The translations under genes were made by a program, and so were the position numbers. Source: Eremophila alpestris peregrina (Eukaryota > Chordata > Aves > Passeriformes > Alaudidae). From it: a DNA stretch of 64,000 bases. A model generated the notes under the pieces. It was not told where the DNA came from. It saw only the letters and a program-made list of their open reading frames with translations, and made no database searches. The DNA is taken from positions 10,726,278 through 10,790,277 of the forward strand of contig WMCF01000007.1 of assembly GCA_009792885.1 (NCBI GenBank), in the 5' to 3' direction. Positions 14,095 through 26,600 of this stretch are shown in pieces; position 1 is the stretch's first letter; the number at the start of each line of letters is the position of its first letter.

Positions 14095-14600
14095 ATTGGC
14101 TTTTGGCACTGTGCAGAGCAACGCCGGGCAGTTTATTTTAATTCATCGCGATTATAACAGATCGGTTGGAAGTTTATTTAAAACTCGGAAAAGCGCAAAC
14201 AGCCTTTTATATCCCCATTTGGTTGTAGTTGCAAGGAGTCTCTCCGTTCGGCTGCCAAGGGCTGGGCAGCGCTGTGCCTGTGGCGCTGGGAGCATCCCTC
14301 GGGAGGAGCGTGGGTACACCCCGGAGGCGGGCACGGCCCCGGGGCGGGGCCCGGCGGGCGAGGAGGGGTTCGGTGCCGGCAGGAGCCGCCCCCCGCCCGC
14401 CGCCCCCCGGGCCCTGCGTCACAGCGGCACCGGCACGGCCCTCCCGCGGGTGCTGGCGGCGGCGGCGCCCCGCTCCGCCCTGCCCGCACCATGCTCAGCC
14501 TGCAGGACTCCCTCTTCTTCGAGATCAGCATTAAGTCTCTGCTGAAATCCTGGAGCGGCAGTAGCAGTAAGTATGTCGCTGCACCGGGAACCACAGCGCT
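14095..14600 (+). promoter_or_regulatory. CpG-island promoter of FRYL
   Basis: From about 14230 the base composition changes abruptly to GC-rich with dense CpG, and it returns to AT-rich just after exon 1. Visible elements are an inverted CCAAT box (ATTGGC, 14095-14100), an SP1-type GC box (GGGGCGGGGC, 14341-14350) and a CRE-like TGCGTCAC (14415-14422). The island ends around the start codon of exon 1 at 14491, as expected for a housekeeping-type promoter with dispersed initiation. The transcription start cannot be fixed from sequence. A TTTATAT string at about 14207-14212 is a weak TATA candidate only. Confidence 0.8.
14491..14566 (+). CDS. FRYL: FRYL exon 1 (alternative N-terminus, long form)
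   Basis: The exon encodes 25 residues plus one base: MLSLQDSLFFEISIKSLLKS, then WSGSS. The ATG has A at -3 and lies inside the CpG island. A perfect GTAAGT donor begins at 14567. The peptide parallels the N-terminus of the paralogue FRY, recalled as a QDS-FFEISIK-LLKSWS pattern, and this is the main reason to call it coding. The remaining base A joins CC of exon 2 to make a Thr codon, and the frame then stays open through the whole exon 2 leader. The 5' UTR extends upstream to an undefined start. I infer a short amphipathic helix; no known domain covers it. Confidence 0.85.
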
Positions 14601-15044
14601 GTAGCAGATACCTTATTCTTTTTTTTCTGTCTTTCTTTTAAATTTTTTTTTAATGCTGCTGTGTGAAATTGCCCTTTTAAAATCAGGTTTTTAGTGGTCC
14701 TATGTGCTGATGCAACTTGGCATAGCCAGTCTGAGAGCTATCTGCTTCTTAGTTCTCATGTAAGATTATGTATATATTTGCTTATTATTTTATTTTCTTA
14801 GGCTGCAGTTGTTTTAGTCTGGTAAAGTTCTTAGCACCCTTCGCTGTCCAAGAGAGGTGACAAGTAGATGCTCATCTCTGCGGAGTTACCAGATGCTGAT
14901 GTCTTAGTTCTGTCAAGCTCCAAATGCTCCTTTGAAGCAAATCAGTCACCCTTGGACAGTGTATTTTACAGGGGGCCATTATTTTTGTGCCTGAAACCTA
15001 TTATTATGCCTACAAAAACTGCCCACTTTGATCTTCTAAATGGC

Positions 15045-15118
15045 CTGAACCGAGAGTTTCTGGGAGGATTCCTTGTCTGAATTGAAGCAGCGAAGCAAGG
15101 CTGCTGCTCTCGGTTCAG
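15045..15118. repeat. 12-bp perfect inverted repeat
   Basis: CTGAACCGAGAG at 15045-15056 is matched by its exact reverse complement CTCTCGGTTCAG at 15107-15118, with a 50-nt spacer. It sits just 5' of the CRE cluster, about 480 bp into intron 1. The transcript could form a stem there. Confidence 0.75.
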
Positions 15119-15134
15119 ACAGCCCGTCTGTCCT

Positions 15135-15273
15135 CACGTCACCCCTTCACACGGCTTCAATGCAGGGTCTCGCCCGAGCTGCCTCGCACTCTGGAGAAGG
15201 CTTTGCTAACGTCAGCACAGCAACTTCATGACAGGACGCCAGGAGGTGACAAAGATGACGTCATTGAACGTCA
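15135..15273 (+). promoter_or_regulatory. Cluster of four CREB/ATF (ACGTCA) motifs
   Basis: ACGTCA cores occur at 15136-15141 (within CACGTCAC), 15209-15214, 15258-15263 (within the palindromic full site TGACGTCA, 15256-15263) and 15268-15273. The surrounding 200 bp contain more CpG than the neighbouring intron. The cluster lies 570-710 bp downstream of the exon 1 donor. A CRE-like site is also present in the promoter itself (14415-14422). It could be an intronic enhancer or a second promoter. The motif positions are seen directly; the function is inferred. Confidence 0.6.
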
Positions 15274-16029
15274 GCTGAGTATTTCCTGCGTCCTGAGTTT
15301 CTTGTATATGTAAAAACGGAAAAAGTTAAGATCTGGAGGTAACTGGTATGTCAGCTTTATGTTTCATGAATTGCTGCTTGAGATGTACTGGGATGCACAG
15401 TTTCTACTCACCATGCATTTCATCAAAATAGCTCCATTAGGATTTTTATCCCAATAGAGTAGTATCTATTCACCTGTCTTGTTTGAAGGAATTAGTAGCA
15501 AGTCATTTATTATACAGTGTATTAATCAGTGCTAGGAGAATATGCAGATACTTAGTTTGTCCTAGTAGCTCATTCAGACCTGATTTGCTTGTTGTATTAA
15601 CTGCTGTAATTCTTTTTTTTGGACTGACAACTTCTAGACTATTGTCTTACAAATTAAAGCAATGCATGCTTCAGAACAAGTTTTCCTTATAGGTTTTTGC
15701 TTTTTAGTTTGTTTAATTTGTGTCTTGCAGATTAACAAGATCTGTTCCAAATTATACCTTGTGATTGCACTTGGTAGTTATTGACATGCTTGCTGCAATA
15801 GAGATAACGAGGATTTTTCCAGTATTTTATAGTAGAAGTTGAAGATGCCTTATGAAAATGATTAAACATTCTTAATGTTGATTCATGTATATTGTTTCCA
15901 AACAAAAGTAAATAGTAGGATACAATCAGTTACAATAAATTTAATCTGTGACTAGATATATGATTGTGTAGATAAGGAGATAATTTGCAGCTTCTAGACT
16001 AGATAACTGTCAGCTGTGACAAGGCAGAA

Positions 16030-16067
16030 GAATAATAATAACAAGATAGAGAGTAATAATAATAAAA
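16030..16067. repeat. Interrupted AAT microsatellite
   Basis: Two AAT/ATA runs of four to five units are separated by a purine-rich interruption (CAAGATAGAGAG). It lies in intron 1. Confidence 0.85.
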
Positions 16068-19000
16068 AGGGTGTCTGAGAAGAGGTTATATATGATGCTA
16101 TGTTTTCTCCTTTATGCCCTCTGTTATGTAAGCACAACTGAGTAAGATCTTCCTGACTCCTTCATCAGGAAGTGGCACTTGGATCATGTACCAACAAACC
16201 AATTTTCTGTGTGCGTTGGTGAGCTAGCTGGGGTTTATTTCACTTTCCCCAGGACTGTCACTCCATTTGTGACAATGGCTGTGATTCCAGCATAGCTGCA
16301 CGTCTGCCCTGGGAGCGTGAGAGGCGCATTCTGAGGCGCGCTGTGCAGACTGGCCGGGAGCAGAGCCCTCTGTGCAGCCTGGGCCGGCTCCAAGGATTGC
16401 CATTCACATGCATACCTCAGTGAGCTGAGCTGGAGTGGGCAAGCCATTTGTTTTGTTCCTTAACCATTCTGTAATCAAGTGATGCTGTATGTGCAGAGCA
16501 AGGAATTACACAATATTTATGTTGAGGATGAGTTTGGAAATTCAGTAAATATCCATAGGCTAAGAAATTACTTGAGAAAAGTTTTTGGTGTGTTTTCATA
16601 AAATTTTTAGGTGCATATGCTACTTTTTGTGGTTTATGTCATACCTTAAATTTTTTTATGCTAAAGGATGTCAGAAAAGGAGTGGGTGTGTTTGTATGCA
16701 TTTCCATGTACATAAAAATAAGCATCTGCAGAGAGTATTTAAGTGTGTAACAGAAAGGCAGCAAAGCTCCATCAGTCTGGTTAAGGGCTTGCTTAGCTGG
16801 CATAATGTTGCAATGCTGGCTAAGGTTTTATTGTAGTTGATCTTTTTTCTTTCAGTAACAACAATGAAGTGACATTCATACGGCCTAGTTTCAGAATGCT
16901 GTCTCTGTGCCAAGAATTTTAGGCATTACTTCTTTTTAAATGGAGTCAGGAATGTTCTTTTAATCCAGCAGTGAAGTGAGGATGTTCCTGCTTAAGAACT
17001 ATTTGCTTACTGAAGTTGTGAATGTAATGGGGGCTTTATACTGGCTTATCCTCAGGTTGCTTGGCTCCATAGTATTTAAGGAATCTTAGTTGTGATGATG
17101 TGTCTCAATGCTCTTGGATTCTGTTGTTTAGTCCATTGCAGTTTCAATATGTGGTCAGTATGTGGTTTGTCAATATGATTCTTCTGAGTTTCTAAGTTGT
17201 AGGAAAAATATTAATTCTGATTGTTATTTATGTTTCTCGGTGTGAGAAAGCTCTTTTATTTTATCCACAAAAACCTTCATTTAAGGTTAAGGAGGTCTGG
17301 ATGCCATAAGAATTGCTTTTAGTGATGCAATATATGGGTTCAAAAACCAAATGTGGTGAAAAGCATTTAGTAATAAATACCTTTCTCTAAGATATTACCC
17401 AAGTTTTAGTGAAAACTAGGCATGTATTTCTGGGCCTTACAGTCTGGACAGGAACAGTGGCTTTCCAGTAAACACAATCCATTACTGCTTTATTAAAAGC
17501 TTTTTTGTGTTTCCAATATATACTGTATTAATAGTCATGTCCTGTTTGAAAATAAAGAATTATTTCTGGATTTTTTTTTTAAATAGGATGTATTGTCTTT
17601 CTAAAACCCATCACACAGCTTTCTGTTGCTGTGCTGCAGTTGTGCTGTATCTGTCTGGTCAACAGAAGGGTGCACCTGTCATGTGGGTGCTTCTCTGTCC
17701 TTGAATTCAACCCTATCTTCTGGTGAATCAGTTTTGGAGGTGCTTAGTGAGATTTTTCATACCTTGCTCAGCTTGAATCAGAAGTCAGTCATATATCTCA
17801 AGAACTTAGGCTGGTTAAGAGAACGAGGCTGCACTTCTACAATGCCCCTGCCAAAGCTACATTGAGGTCTTTGCCCTTGGCCTCTTTTTGATAAAGGTTT
17901 GTGACAGAGATTTTCAAAGTTACTGAGACTTGTGAGCCTGGGAACAAAGTCCTGCCAGGAAAGCCAGCTGTATCTGCCTGTTCAGCAGTTGATTTGGAAA
18001 CTGTTATAAAATCAGAAAGAAATGGAGCAGCTTTAAAAGCAAGTGAATTATTGGAGCTATGGCTGCCAGGTGCTGATGAGCACGTGAAAACTGGGGAGCT
18101 GCCTGGCAGATACTTTTGGATCATTCTTTCTGTGAAAGAACACTTGGAGTTCTTAAGATGCTTTTTAAGATTCACTTATCATCCCATAGGATTAGTTTGA
18201 CTGAAGATTACTTCCTTCTTTACCAACCAGAAATGAACTCTTGGCTCTCAAGAGAGGTTCTGCTCTGCTAATACAGTGTTTAACAAAGTAGATGTAGTGG
18301 ATTCATTTTTGTCTCGTGACTTTTTGTTTGAGGACAGCAGTGAAACTGTAATTTAAATAAGAAAGGTCATGTTACAATGCCATGATAGGAATGTATATAA
18401 GAAAGGACCATAGGAAGAATTCTGGGAAAACAAATGTTTTCTTGACAGTCTTATCCTTTAGGAGAAGATGGGTGAGGTAGAGTATTTGTGGAGGTATGCG
18501 TGGCTTTTTAGCAAAACCACAAATTTGCTGCTTCTGTGGCAATTTACTAGTGGATTATACTTTTTATAAGTGGTAAAAGCACCAGTTTTTAACATATTAG
18601 AAATCATTGTTGTATTATAAATCCCAACTTGTTTTCCCGTTAACTGTTGAACAGCAAAGAAATATTAAACCTGAGGAAAAAATTGGTCTGAGATGTTACA
18701 GGATTGCTTCTCCTTCCAGACTGTCTTTTGGGCAAAGAGTTATTAGTGGCACTGCAGTGCTCTAGAGAATTTTCATACAGCTTTTAGATTCCAGTGGAAA
18801 TATCAGTATTAATTCACAATATAGAGAAATCCTATTTTCATGAGATGCTATTTTTGATGCCTTCTAAAACAATAATATCGTTAATAAATAAGTGCAATAT
18901 TAAGTAGGGTATTTTATTTCTCTAGTGTTAAGCATCCCAAACAATATTATGCTCAATCTTTTTTGGAGGAAACTTCTTTATTGTAACCTTGACTTCAAAG

Positions 19001-19937
19001 GATCACCTCAATTAGAAGTCTTGTATGCTGAAACATGATAAGCTCTTTCTAGAGAATGTTACAATTTATCATTATGATTATATCTTCTAAAATTGTTTGG
19101 ACATATTGAAAAGTGAATTTTTAAAATGAAAGATGGATCCAAATGTGTTAAGTTTTGAGAACATTACTAAATTCTGTTTTTTTGAAAAAAGCACCTAAGG
19201 GTAATTTGTGTTTGTAAATGTAGTCCCAGCTCAGCTGGATCCTTGAGTCTTGCTCTCCTGCCTTTTGCATAGAAGCCTTTTTATATTTGCTCCTTTTTCT
19301 TCTGTATGACTGAGGATATGTGTGGGGTTTATTTGGGTCTTTTGGAGTTGGTCTATCTTCCAGTATTGCTAAGCATTCATACCTATATGTCAGTCTGTAC
19401 TGTAATGCCTTCCATGTAAATTGGGCATTAGTGTGTGGATGCTCATTAGGGAAGTGTATCTACCCAGATTTTTACCAGTTGTAATTAGCTAAGGTTATGT
19501 GATGTTTTGGGCCTTACTTTGGACTTCTCTGCACGTAAAGATGGAAAATATTGAACTGTTATTTAAAACAAAAAGTTCTTTGAGGATTGTTTTGTGTGAA
19601 GTTCTTTGTATTAATTTTTTAATAAAGTGCTTGTAGGAAGTACATTATATGTTGGGATATATATTATTTATCTTCATCAGGCATAGCTATGCTAGAATGA
19701 GCTTCCCTTTGGGAATTCTTTCTATGAAAGTGATAGACTTTCTGCTAAACCCATAACTTGATTCTGTAATGATTCAAATTGCAAAGAGAATGCTGTTGAA
19801 AGGAGAAAGTGCACCAAATGCAAACCACTCAGTCAGCTACTGTTGCTGGAATAAACTGCATGCTCTGCATGGACTTCAGGAAAGCTCCAGATAAACCAAT
19901 TGCAGCAAGCCATGTCAAATACCCCATTTCTGCTGAC

Positions 19938-19957
19938 TTTTTTTTTTTTTTTTTTTT
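19938..19957 (+). repeat. 20-nt poly-T run
   Basis: Twenty consecutive T residues lie in intron 1. I could not identify an element whose poly-A tail this would be, and no target-site duplication was found by eye. Confidence 0.85.
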
Positions 19958-22900
19958 GACACTCTAGCTCTGGTGCTTTTGTATTTGAAGGGGAAAGGTT
20001 TAGACATTAGGGGTTTAATAGCATTTAAGAGATAACTGACCCAACAACATTTATTTATTTGGAAAGGTGATTGCCAACTTTTGTTAGCTATATTATGTCC
20101 TGTGTACATGTAGTTAGAAGTTTTCTGCTCTATAGAAGTAAATATTCTTCCTCATTCCTGTAAAAGAGTAATGATGCTAGTCAAAGGAAGCTGTTAAATT
20201 CTGTTATGTACAGTGCAAAATAAAGGGTCAATTTAAAGAGGAAAAGGCTATTCTTAATCAGAAAGGACACTTGGAACCTAAAAAAACCTGGGCCATACTA
20301 CTGTAAATAAGAATCAAGTTTTTGAACTCTTTAAGATTCCCAGTTGCCTGTCCCAGTTGTGAATGTCACAAGCAAAGGTTCCTGTTAGTAGGTCTGGTTG
20401 AAACTGCATTTTGTGAGAGATTTCAGGGGAGTTAAATGGAACATGATGTCTGTAATAGACTACCAAGCTGCAATTACAGTAGAAAAAGGATGTTAAGGCA
20501 CAGAATTGCTTTGTTTTAACTGCTTTTAATGTTAAAATATTAATTATTGTAAAATAAATGTACAGAAAGAAAGAAAATTTTTATCATTGAGTTTGCATTG
20601 ATAACTCATTAAACAAATCCAGGAGTCTCTTACAGACTGATCTAGAAGTACTTAAAATACATTGATGGTCAAAAAAACTAGATGTGGAAAATATTTCAAT
20701 GCAGTTGCAGAATTATGTGGTTTATGATTCTTTAATTAATCTTCATCAGAATTTAAACTTGATGCCCTAAGTAAGTATAGTTAGAAAAAACAAGAAAAGC
20801 AAATGTGTAGGATAGATTTTACTCAGTTCACAACAAATTCAGCTAATGAACTTATATGTATAAATATTTTGAATGCTTTCGAAGTCGTAGTAGAAAACAA
20901 CAAGCATATAAAATATTTTCCTCATTCTTTGCCTTTTCTAATTCTTCACCTAAGAACCAAGAATTTGAAAATCCAGAGGAAAGAAAGAGTAATTTTTTTT
21001 CAGAAGTATGTAGCCTCAGAAACAGACTTCTAAGAGTTTAAAAAACAACCATTTCAATCTTCAAAAATAAAATTTTTAATTTAAAACATAAATATTTATA
21101 GGTTTCTTGCTCAAGAATTCGTTTAAGTTCCAGAAGCAATTAATTTTGTAAAGACATCTTAGGAAAGCACAGCATGGGAGGTATAAATAACTCCTGTGCT
21201 TCTGCCCATCAGGCACAGCTGGCATGTGATTTGGGGATATTTCCAACTTTATTTTTTGAAGTTTTCCTTGCAGACAACTGACAAGAATGGTGGTCTAGAA
21301 AGATGTATGAATGCCTTAAGCAAATCAATGCTAACTAATTAATGGATATTAGAAAGAATTGTTACATTCACAGTTCTATTAAAGCGGTGTAAGTAGCTCT
21401 GGGGGTTATTAATTTTGTTCCTTTTGCTTCTTTAATTCATCATCCCTGCTTGCTGCCTTTGTTCCTGCTGCTGAACTGGAACTGGAGATCCTCAGGTTAG
21501 GAGCAGTGGTGTTTGTGGGGCTGCCAGGGTCAGTGCTCAGTAACAACTCAGCAGCTCTTAATGCAGCCCATGTTGGGCTCAGAAAATCCTGTGTCTGACA
21601 TCTCAGTGGAAACCTTGCCTCCCCTGTCTCTCCAACATCTTGCTTTGTGCTGGCTGTCAGCAGGACATAGCAGCTTGGCCAAGTATCACCAGATTTTTAC
21701 TGTTCTTTCAGCTACAAATGAGGTCTTGTCCTGAAAAAAGAGAGGCTGGCAACTGGCACATAGTTTTTATGACAGTAAAGTGAAGAAAGAAGGAAACTAA
21801 CACAGGTGTACTGAGGTTTGGCTGAAAAGTTCAAAGTTTTTTTGGTAGCTGTTTGAAGTCTGTGTCCAGAAACCCATGATAGACTTAGCTGGGGATATTA
21901 AGGTGGAATCATACATCTGCTTGTAGGGGCATTTTCATCTTTGAACCTCTCCTTCTTCAGAAGGTAACTGGGTAGGAAAAAAGGAAGGAGGAACTCAAAA
22001 CCTAGAAATAACCTAGGAGAAGTGCATGGATGGGAAAGATTTTGAAGTCTTTTTTTCTTACTTGTTTTCTTCTTAAATAATGATTAAAAAACCCTGAAAG
22101 AGAACTTCAAGTTATAATTTTTCTTCCATAAGAAAAACAAAAAGCATACCACTAATTCTGAAAGAACTACCTTTAAAAACTATGGGCAAACCCCACGTTT
22201 CACTAATAATGGGCAAAAGGTGACCAAAAGGAAAGTGATTTCACTTTTAGAACTTTTCCTTGTATCTATCACTGTAGTATTGTTGAAAGGTTTATTTGAA
22301 TAATTTTTACTTATTTATTTTTAATTTATAGTTCATGCCTATCTTTTATGGCCACATTTTCCCTAAAGACATTACTGTAACTGGAAAACTGGAGTGCTCA
22401 TCTTGGAGAAGACAAGGAATACAAGAACATAATGTGTTTAACCAAGAAGGGCAGAGGATGGAAGGACAGAGTGTGGGAGATCCTTGACATGGGTTCCATA
22501 TTATTTGAAGCAAACCTGTAGGATTTCACTATCTAAAATTTATGAATTATGCTACCACTGAGCACAAAAACTTTTTGAAACATATTGAAGCTGAAGTTCA
22601 GCATCACTAAAAGTCAATCTTGATGTGCCAAACTGGTGTCTTTCAAATTTTTAAAATGAAAAAAAATAGTATGCACTGCACTTCTTATTCTGAAAACCTG
22701 AAGTGAGGAAGTACTGTGCTCTTGGTTAACTTAAATTTAGATACTGGAGTTTTTAAATATATATTATTGCACTTTTTTAGTTTTTCTCAAGCTTTTGTAT
22801 CTAATTTCTGCTTGTTTACTTCTGCTGAGACCATCTACCTAAATGTGCTGAGAAAAATGATGTTAAGTCCTTGAGAATTGTTTGCAGTTTTAAGACTGAG

Positions 22901-25900
22901 GTTACTAAGACTGACTTCCAGAAAGCAATGGTGAATATGGGATAGTTTCAGCTATTTGGGGACTGGGGGAGGTGGCAGAGACCCGTGAGGTGCAGCTGTG
23001 CCTTCCTGACATGATTAAAACATCTCGGTTTTTGTGGTGGTGTTAATATGTGACCACACAAACTTAAATACCACATCCTGAGGGAAAGAGATGAGCTCTG
23101 GATGTGAAACTCACATTTCCAGGTCACTGGCCAAGAGTGCAGCTTGGCAGAGGCCAGAGCTTGTTATCATTCTGTGGCTTGTGTTTGGGCTCCTTCCAGG
23201 TGTCGGGGCTGGAGCGCTCCCTGCTCCGAGGCCCTGAGCCCCGGCTGAGCTGCCCAGTACCACCGTGGTCACTCTGCATCTCTGCTTCTGTTCCCCCCAG
23301 AAGCTGGGCAGTTCTTCATCTCATCTGTGTTTTATTACTGGAGGGTGATTAATGAGGTAATGTTTTATTAGAACAGATGCAGAACTTGTCAGTGTGACCT
23401 CAATATATTGAGGAGGCTTGAGCATCAAAACGTTAATCAGAGTCAGAGATTTCCAGGGTTTAGTGGGAATAACAGGTCAGTGCATAATATCGGTTCTGTT
23501 AATAGTATACCTGGGCAAGAATGAAGGAAGTATTGCTCTATTTTAAAAATAATGCTGCCAATATATTTATATATTGCAACTTGGGAGATGGCAGCATTGA
23601 CTACCTGTCTGTACTAATTCCAGTTGGAAACCTTAGTGACCTAATTTTTTTTTATCATGTAGCAGTAGTAAGAGTCTTACAGATTATCAGACCATTATTT
23701 ATTTTGTGATATCCTCTACTAGGAAATTTCACCCTCTCTTCCTAATGAGAACACTGGAGAATTTTTAAAGCAGAAACCTAATAGTTGCTTGTATTTTTTT
23801 CTGTATATTCTTCATTCTTACATTTGTCATGAACTGTGTAGTCTTCTAAATATCATGCAAGTACTGCTGTCATTATTGGCCAGCCATAGTTGGTGTCAGC
23901 AGGTGCAGTTAGGTACTTAGTTCCTTTTCAAGCCTCAAAACTTGGTAGTATTTGAATGACTTGCAGATCTGAATGTAACTATGACACGGTTGGCTCATCT
24001 CCTTATAGGCTGCTCTCTTTAAATATGGATTTATATAGAAACATGTTTTTATCCCTGTCCATCAGCTTGTAGGCCAGCATATCTGTTACTTTGCTGGTGG
24101 GCTGTGCGTATTTTCTATGTCTTCCTACATAAATACAAAACCTACTGTTTAATTTCTACCACGCAAGGTTGTAGGAAATGCTGTTGCAACATTGTATAGA
24201 CCATGTAGCAGATGGAAATGTGAGACCTTGTAAGAGGGAAAGCAGAAGTTATTTAAAATGTGAACTGAGGGGAGCAAAGCATATGTGTCCAAGAGGTCCA
24301 CCCAGCAGCCAGGCACTAGGACAGGCGTGCTCAAGGTGACTGTCCAGCAAAAAGCACCACAGTGCTTGTGTCAAGCTATTACATCTGTAATCTGTGGTCA
24401 TGGTATGGGAGCCAAGAATGCCAGGTGTAACATTCTCCAGATGTCCTGGGCTCCTTTTCAGTTGGCAACAGATTTTGGAGCAGTGTTTTTGGAGTTGTCA
24501 CTGTTCAGTGTGCCCATCCTGTCCCACTTCTGTGAGTCATTTCATGACTCTTTGTCTCCAGATCTGGGCGTGTGTGAAACTGCAGGTGGCTGCAGGGGAT
24601 CTCTGTACCCACTCAGCCAGGTGCTGTTCATGCAGGCCATGCTGAAAGCCCCACGTTCCCTGGTGCCTCCACAGCCAGACCTTCCCATTCATACCAGTCT
24701 CAGCCTCTCAGTTACAGTTCTCTAATGCTTTTTAGGGCTTAAAAGAATGTATCGAAACCAGACAAAGGCTCCTACTACAGAAATTACAATCAGATGAAAA
24801 CTTAAAATGAAGGTTGAGGAAGGTAGGAGAAAAAAAGGAGGTTTTTTTCCTTATGATGCCAATACACGCAGCTCAAATCTTTTAAATGACCAATTTAGCT
24901 ATGTATTTTGGAGTTCCATGGACAAGCATATGACAACCTATTTTTATTTCAGATGTGACTCGTCTCCTCCCATGAAACTGACAAAGAAGCTGTTAACTCT
25001 GAAATCTTGGTGTGTTTATGGTGGCTAAGAATAGCTCTGCATAGCACTGAGTATTGTCTTCTTATAGAAGTCCAGTTTGAGTGCTGGCTCTGTGCATTCT
25101 GGGTGGGATTTTTTTTGCCAGGTTTGTGGTATGCCCTTGAGCTTCATGTGAGGACTTAAAGCTCTGAAGGCTGTCATCTGCTTCCCTAAGGAATTGCACA
25201 ACTTGGGATTCTTCCTAATTTAGTTTACTTTTATTTGCAGTAAGCATAGATAAATATAGTCAGAAAGTCAGATTAGAAATACAAGTGTCTCATGCTTATT
25301 CTTAAAAAAAAATTGCTAACTAGGATCTGATGTGAGCTCAGTACTACCTTTTGCTGTTAAAGACTTAAAAAGCACTGAGAAACCTCAAAAAACCATACCC
25401 ACACTAACCCACACATGCAAAGCAAAATTGCATGTGTCCTGGTGAACAATCCTGAATTTTCTATATATTTGTTAATTTTCGTATTCATCAAACCTTTTTC
25501 CAAAGAAAATCCCAGACTATCAATAAATTAAGCAGCTGACACTGCTGTTTTTCTGTAGAATTTGATGAATGAAAGGACTTGGCTCAGAAGAGCACATTTA
25601 ATAAACAGAAAAAACACAACTAACTACACCTACTTGAAAAGCAGAACTTAAAACAGCATTATAAGATATGTTATGACTTCACAAGGAAATTTATGCTGGA
25701 GTTGAAAAATAGTCAGTCTCTTGTATGTACTAATAACTCTTCAGTAATATCTATTGGGAACTGAAACCCATTGAGTTGAATTTTCAGAGGAGCTGATCCC
25801 CTGCGTGCAGGACAGAAAATTTCATTCAGGGAAATGTTTTTTTTTTTTAAATTACAGTTAAATTTAGACAGTTACCTGGATGTGAAAAAAAAAAGTTGGG

Positions 25901-26554
25901 TTTTTTTTTATTCCTTAGCAAAATTACTGTAAGAATATGCTTTTGAAAATGTTGGTTTCACTTTTTCTGTTTTTCTGCCTATGACATGTTTGTGTTAAGT
26001 GTGGCAGATTGAGTTTTAGTCTAGTTTATTTTCCTTCTCAGCTCATATGTTCATATGGGGGATTACCAGGCAAAACTGACAGAATCAGAGCGTAGAACAG
26101 TTGTTCTTTTCTGAAATTGATATTTAATGCATGAGACACTTTCTATCCCCCATTTGTGTATGCTTGAGCATATTCCAATGCTCGATTGTATTTGTTTGTT
26201 TATTCTCTTCTTTGCTTTTTTTCAATCCTTGTGTATATATACCTAACACTTCAACTTTCAAAACATACCCTGATATCAGAAATACTATTACAATATTTCT
26301 GAGCACTTCACTAGACAGTTATTTATTTACAAAGACGTGAACGTGCTCTGTGAGTGGACCCGGTCTGGGCTAATGTATTGGTTTCTGGGTTTTTTCTGTT
26401 TGTTTGATTTTTTAATGATACATTATTTGAAGTTCTTGGTTACTTTATAACTGATGTTTCCAAGTTCTTTAACGAAATAGTCTTTTAGAGCAAAACTGCC
26501 AGCATTAATTTCTTTCTTGCATTTACTCAGGAAAGGTATCAATTTGACATTAAC

Positions 26555-26600
26555 GAGGATAATTGAGGATAATGAGCATAATGAGGATAATGAGGAAAAG
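26555..26600 (+). repeat. Minisatellite with 9-bp unit GAGGATAAT
   Basis: About four to five near-identical copies of GAGGATAAT stand in tandem, one with G-to-C (GAGCATAAT) and one with an extra T. The array is in intron 1 and makes a purine-rich strand. Confidence 0.85.

Noticed and set aside
14096..14594. Several long open frames on both strands across the CpG island
   Set aside because: GC-rich sequence lacks stop codons in every frame. The frames are Pro/Arg/Gly/Ala-rich and differ from the frame supported by FRY similarity and the GTAAGT donor.
24285..24725. 146-codon open frame in intron 1
   Set aside because: No domain, no splice link to FRYL and an overlapping open frame in another register. 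It most likely reflects local GC content.
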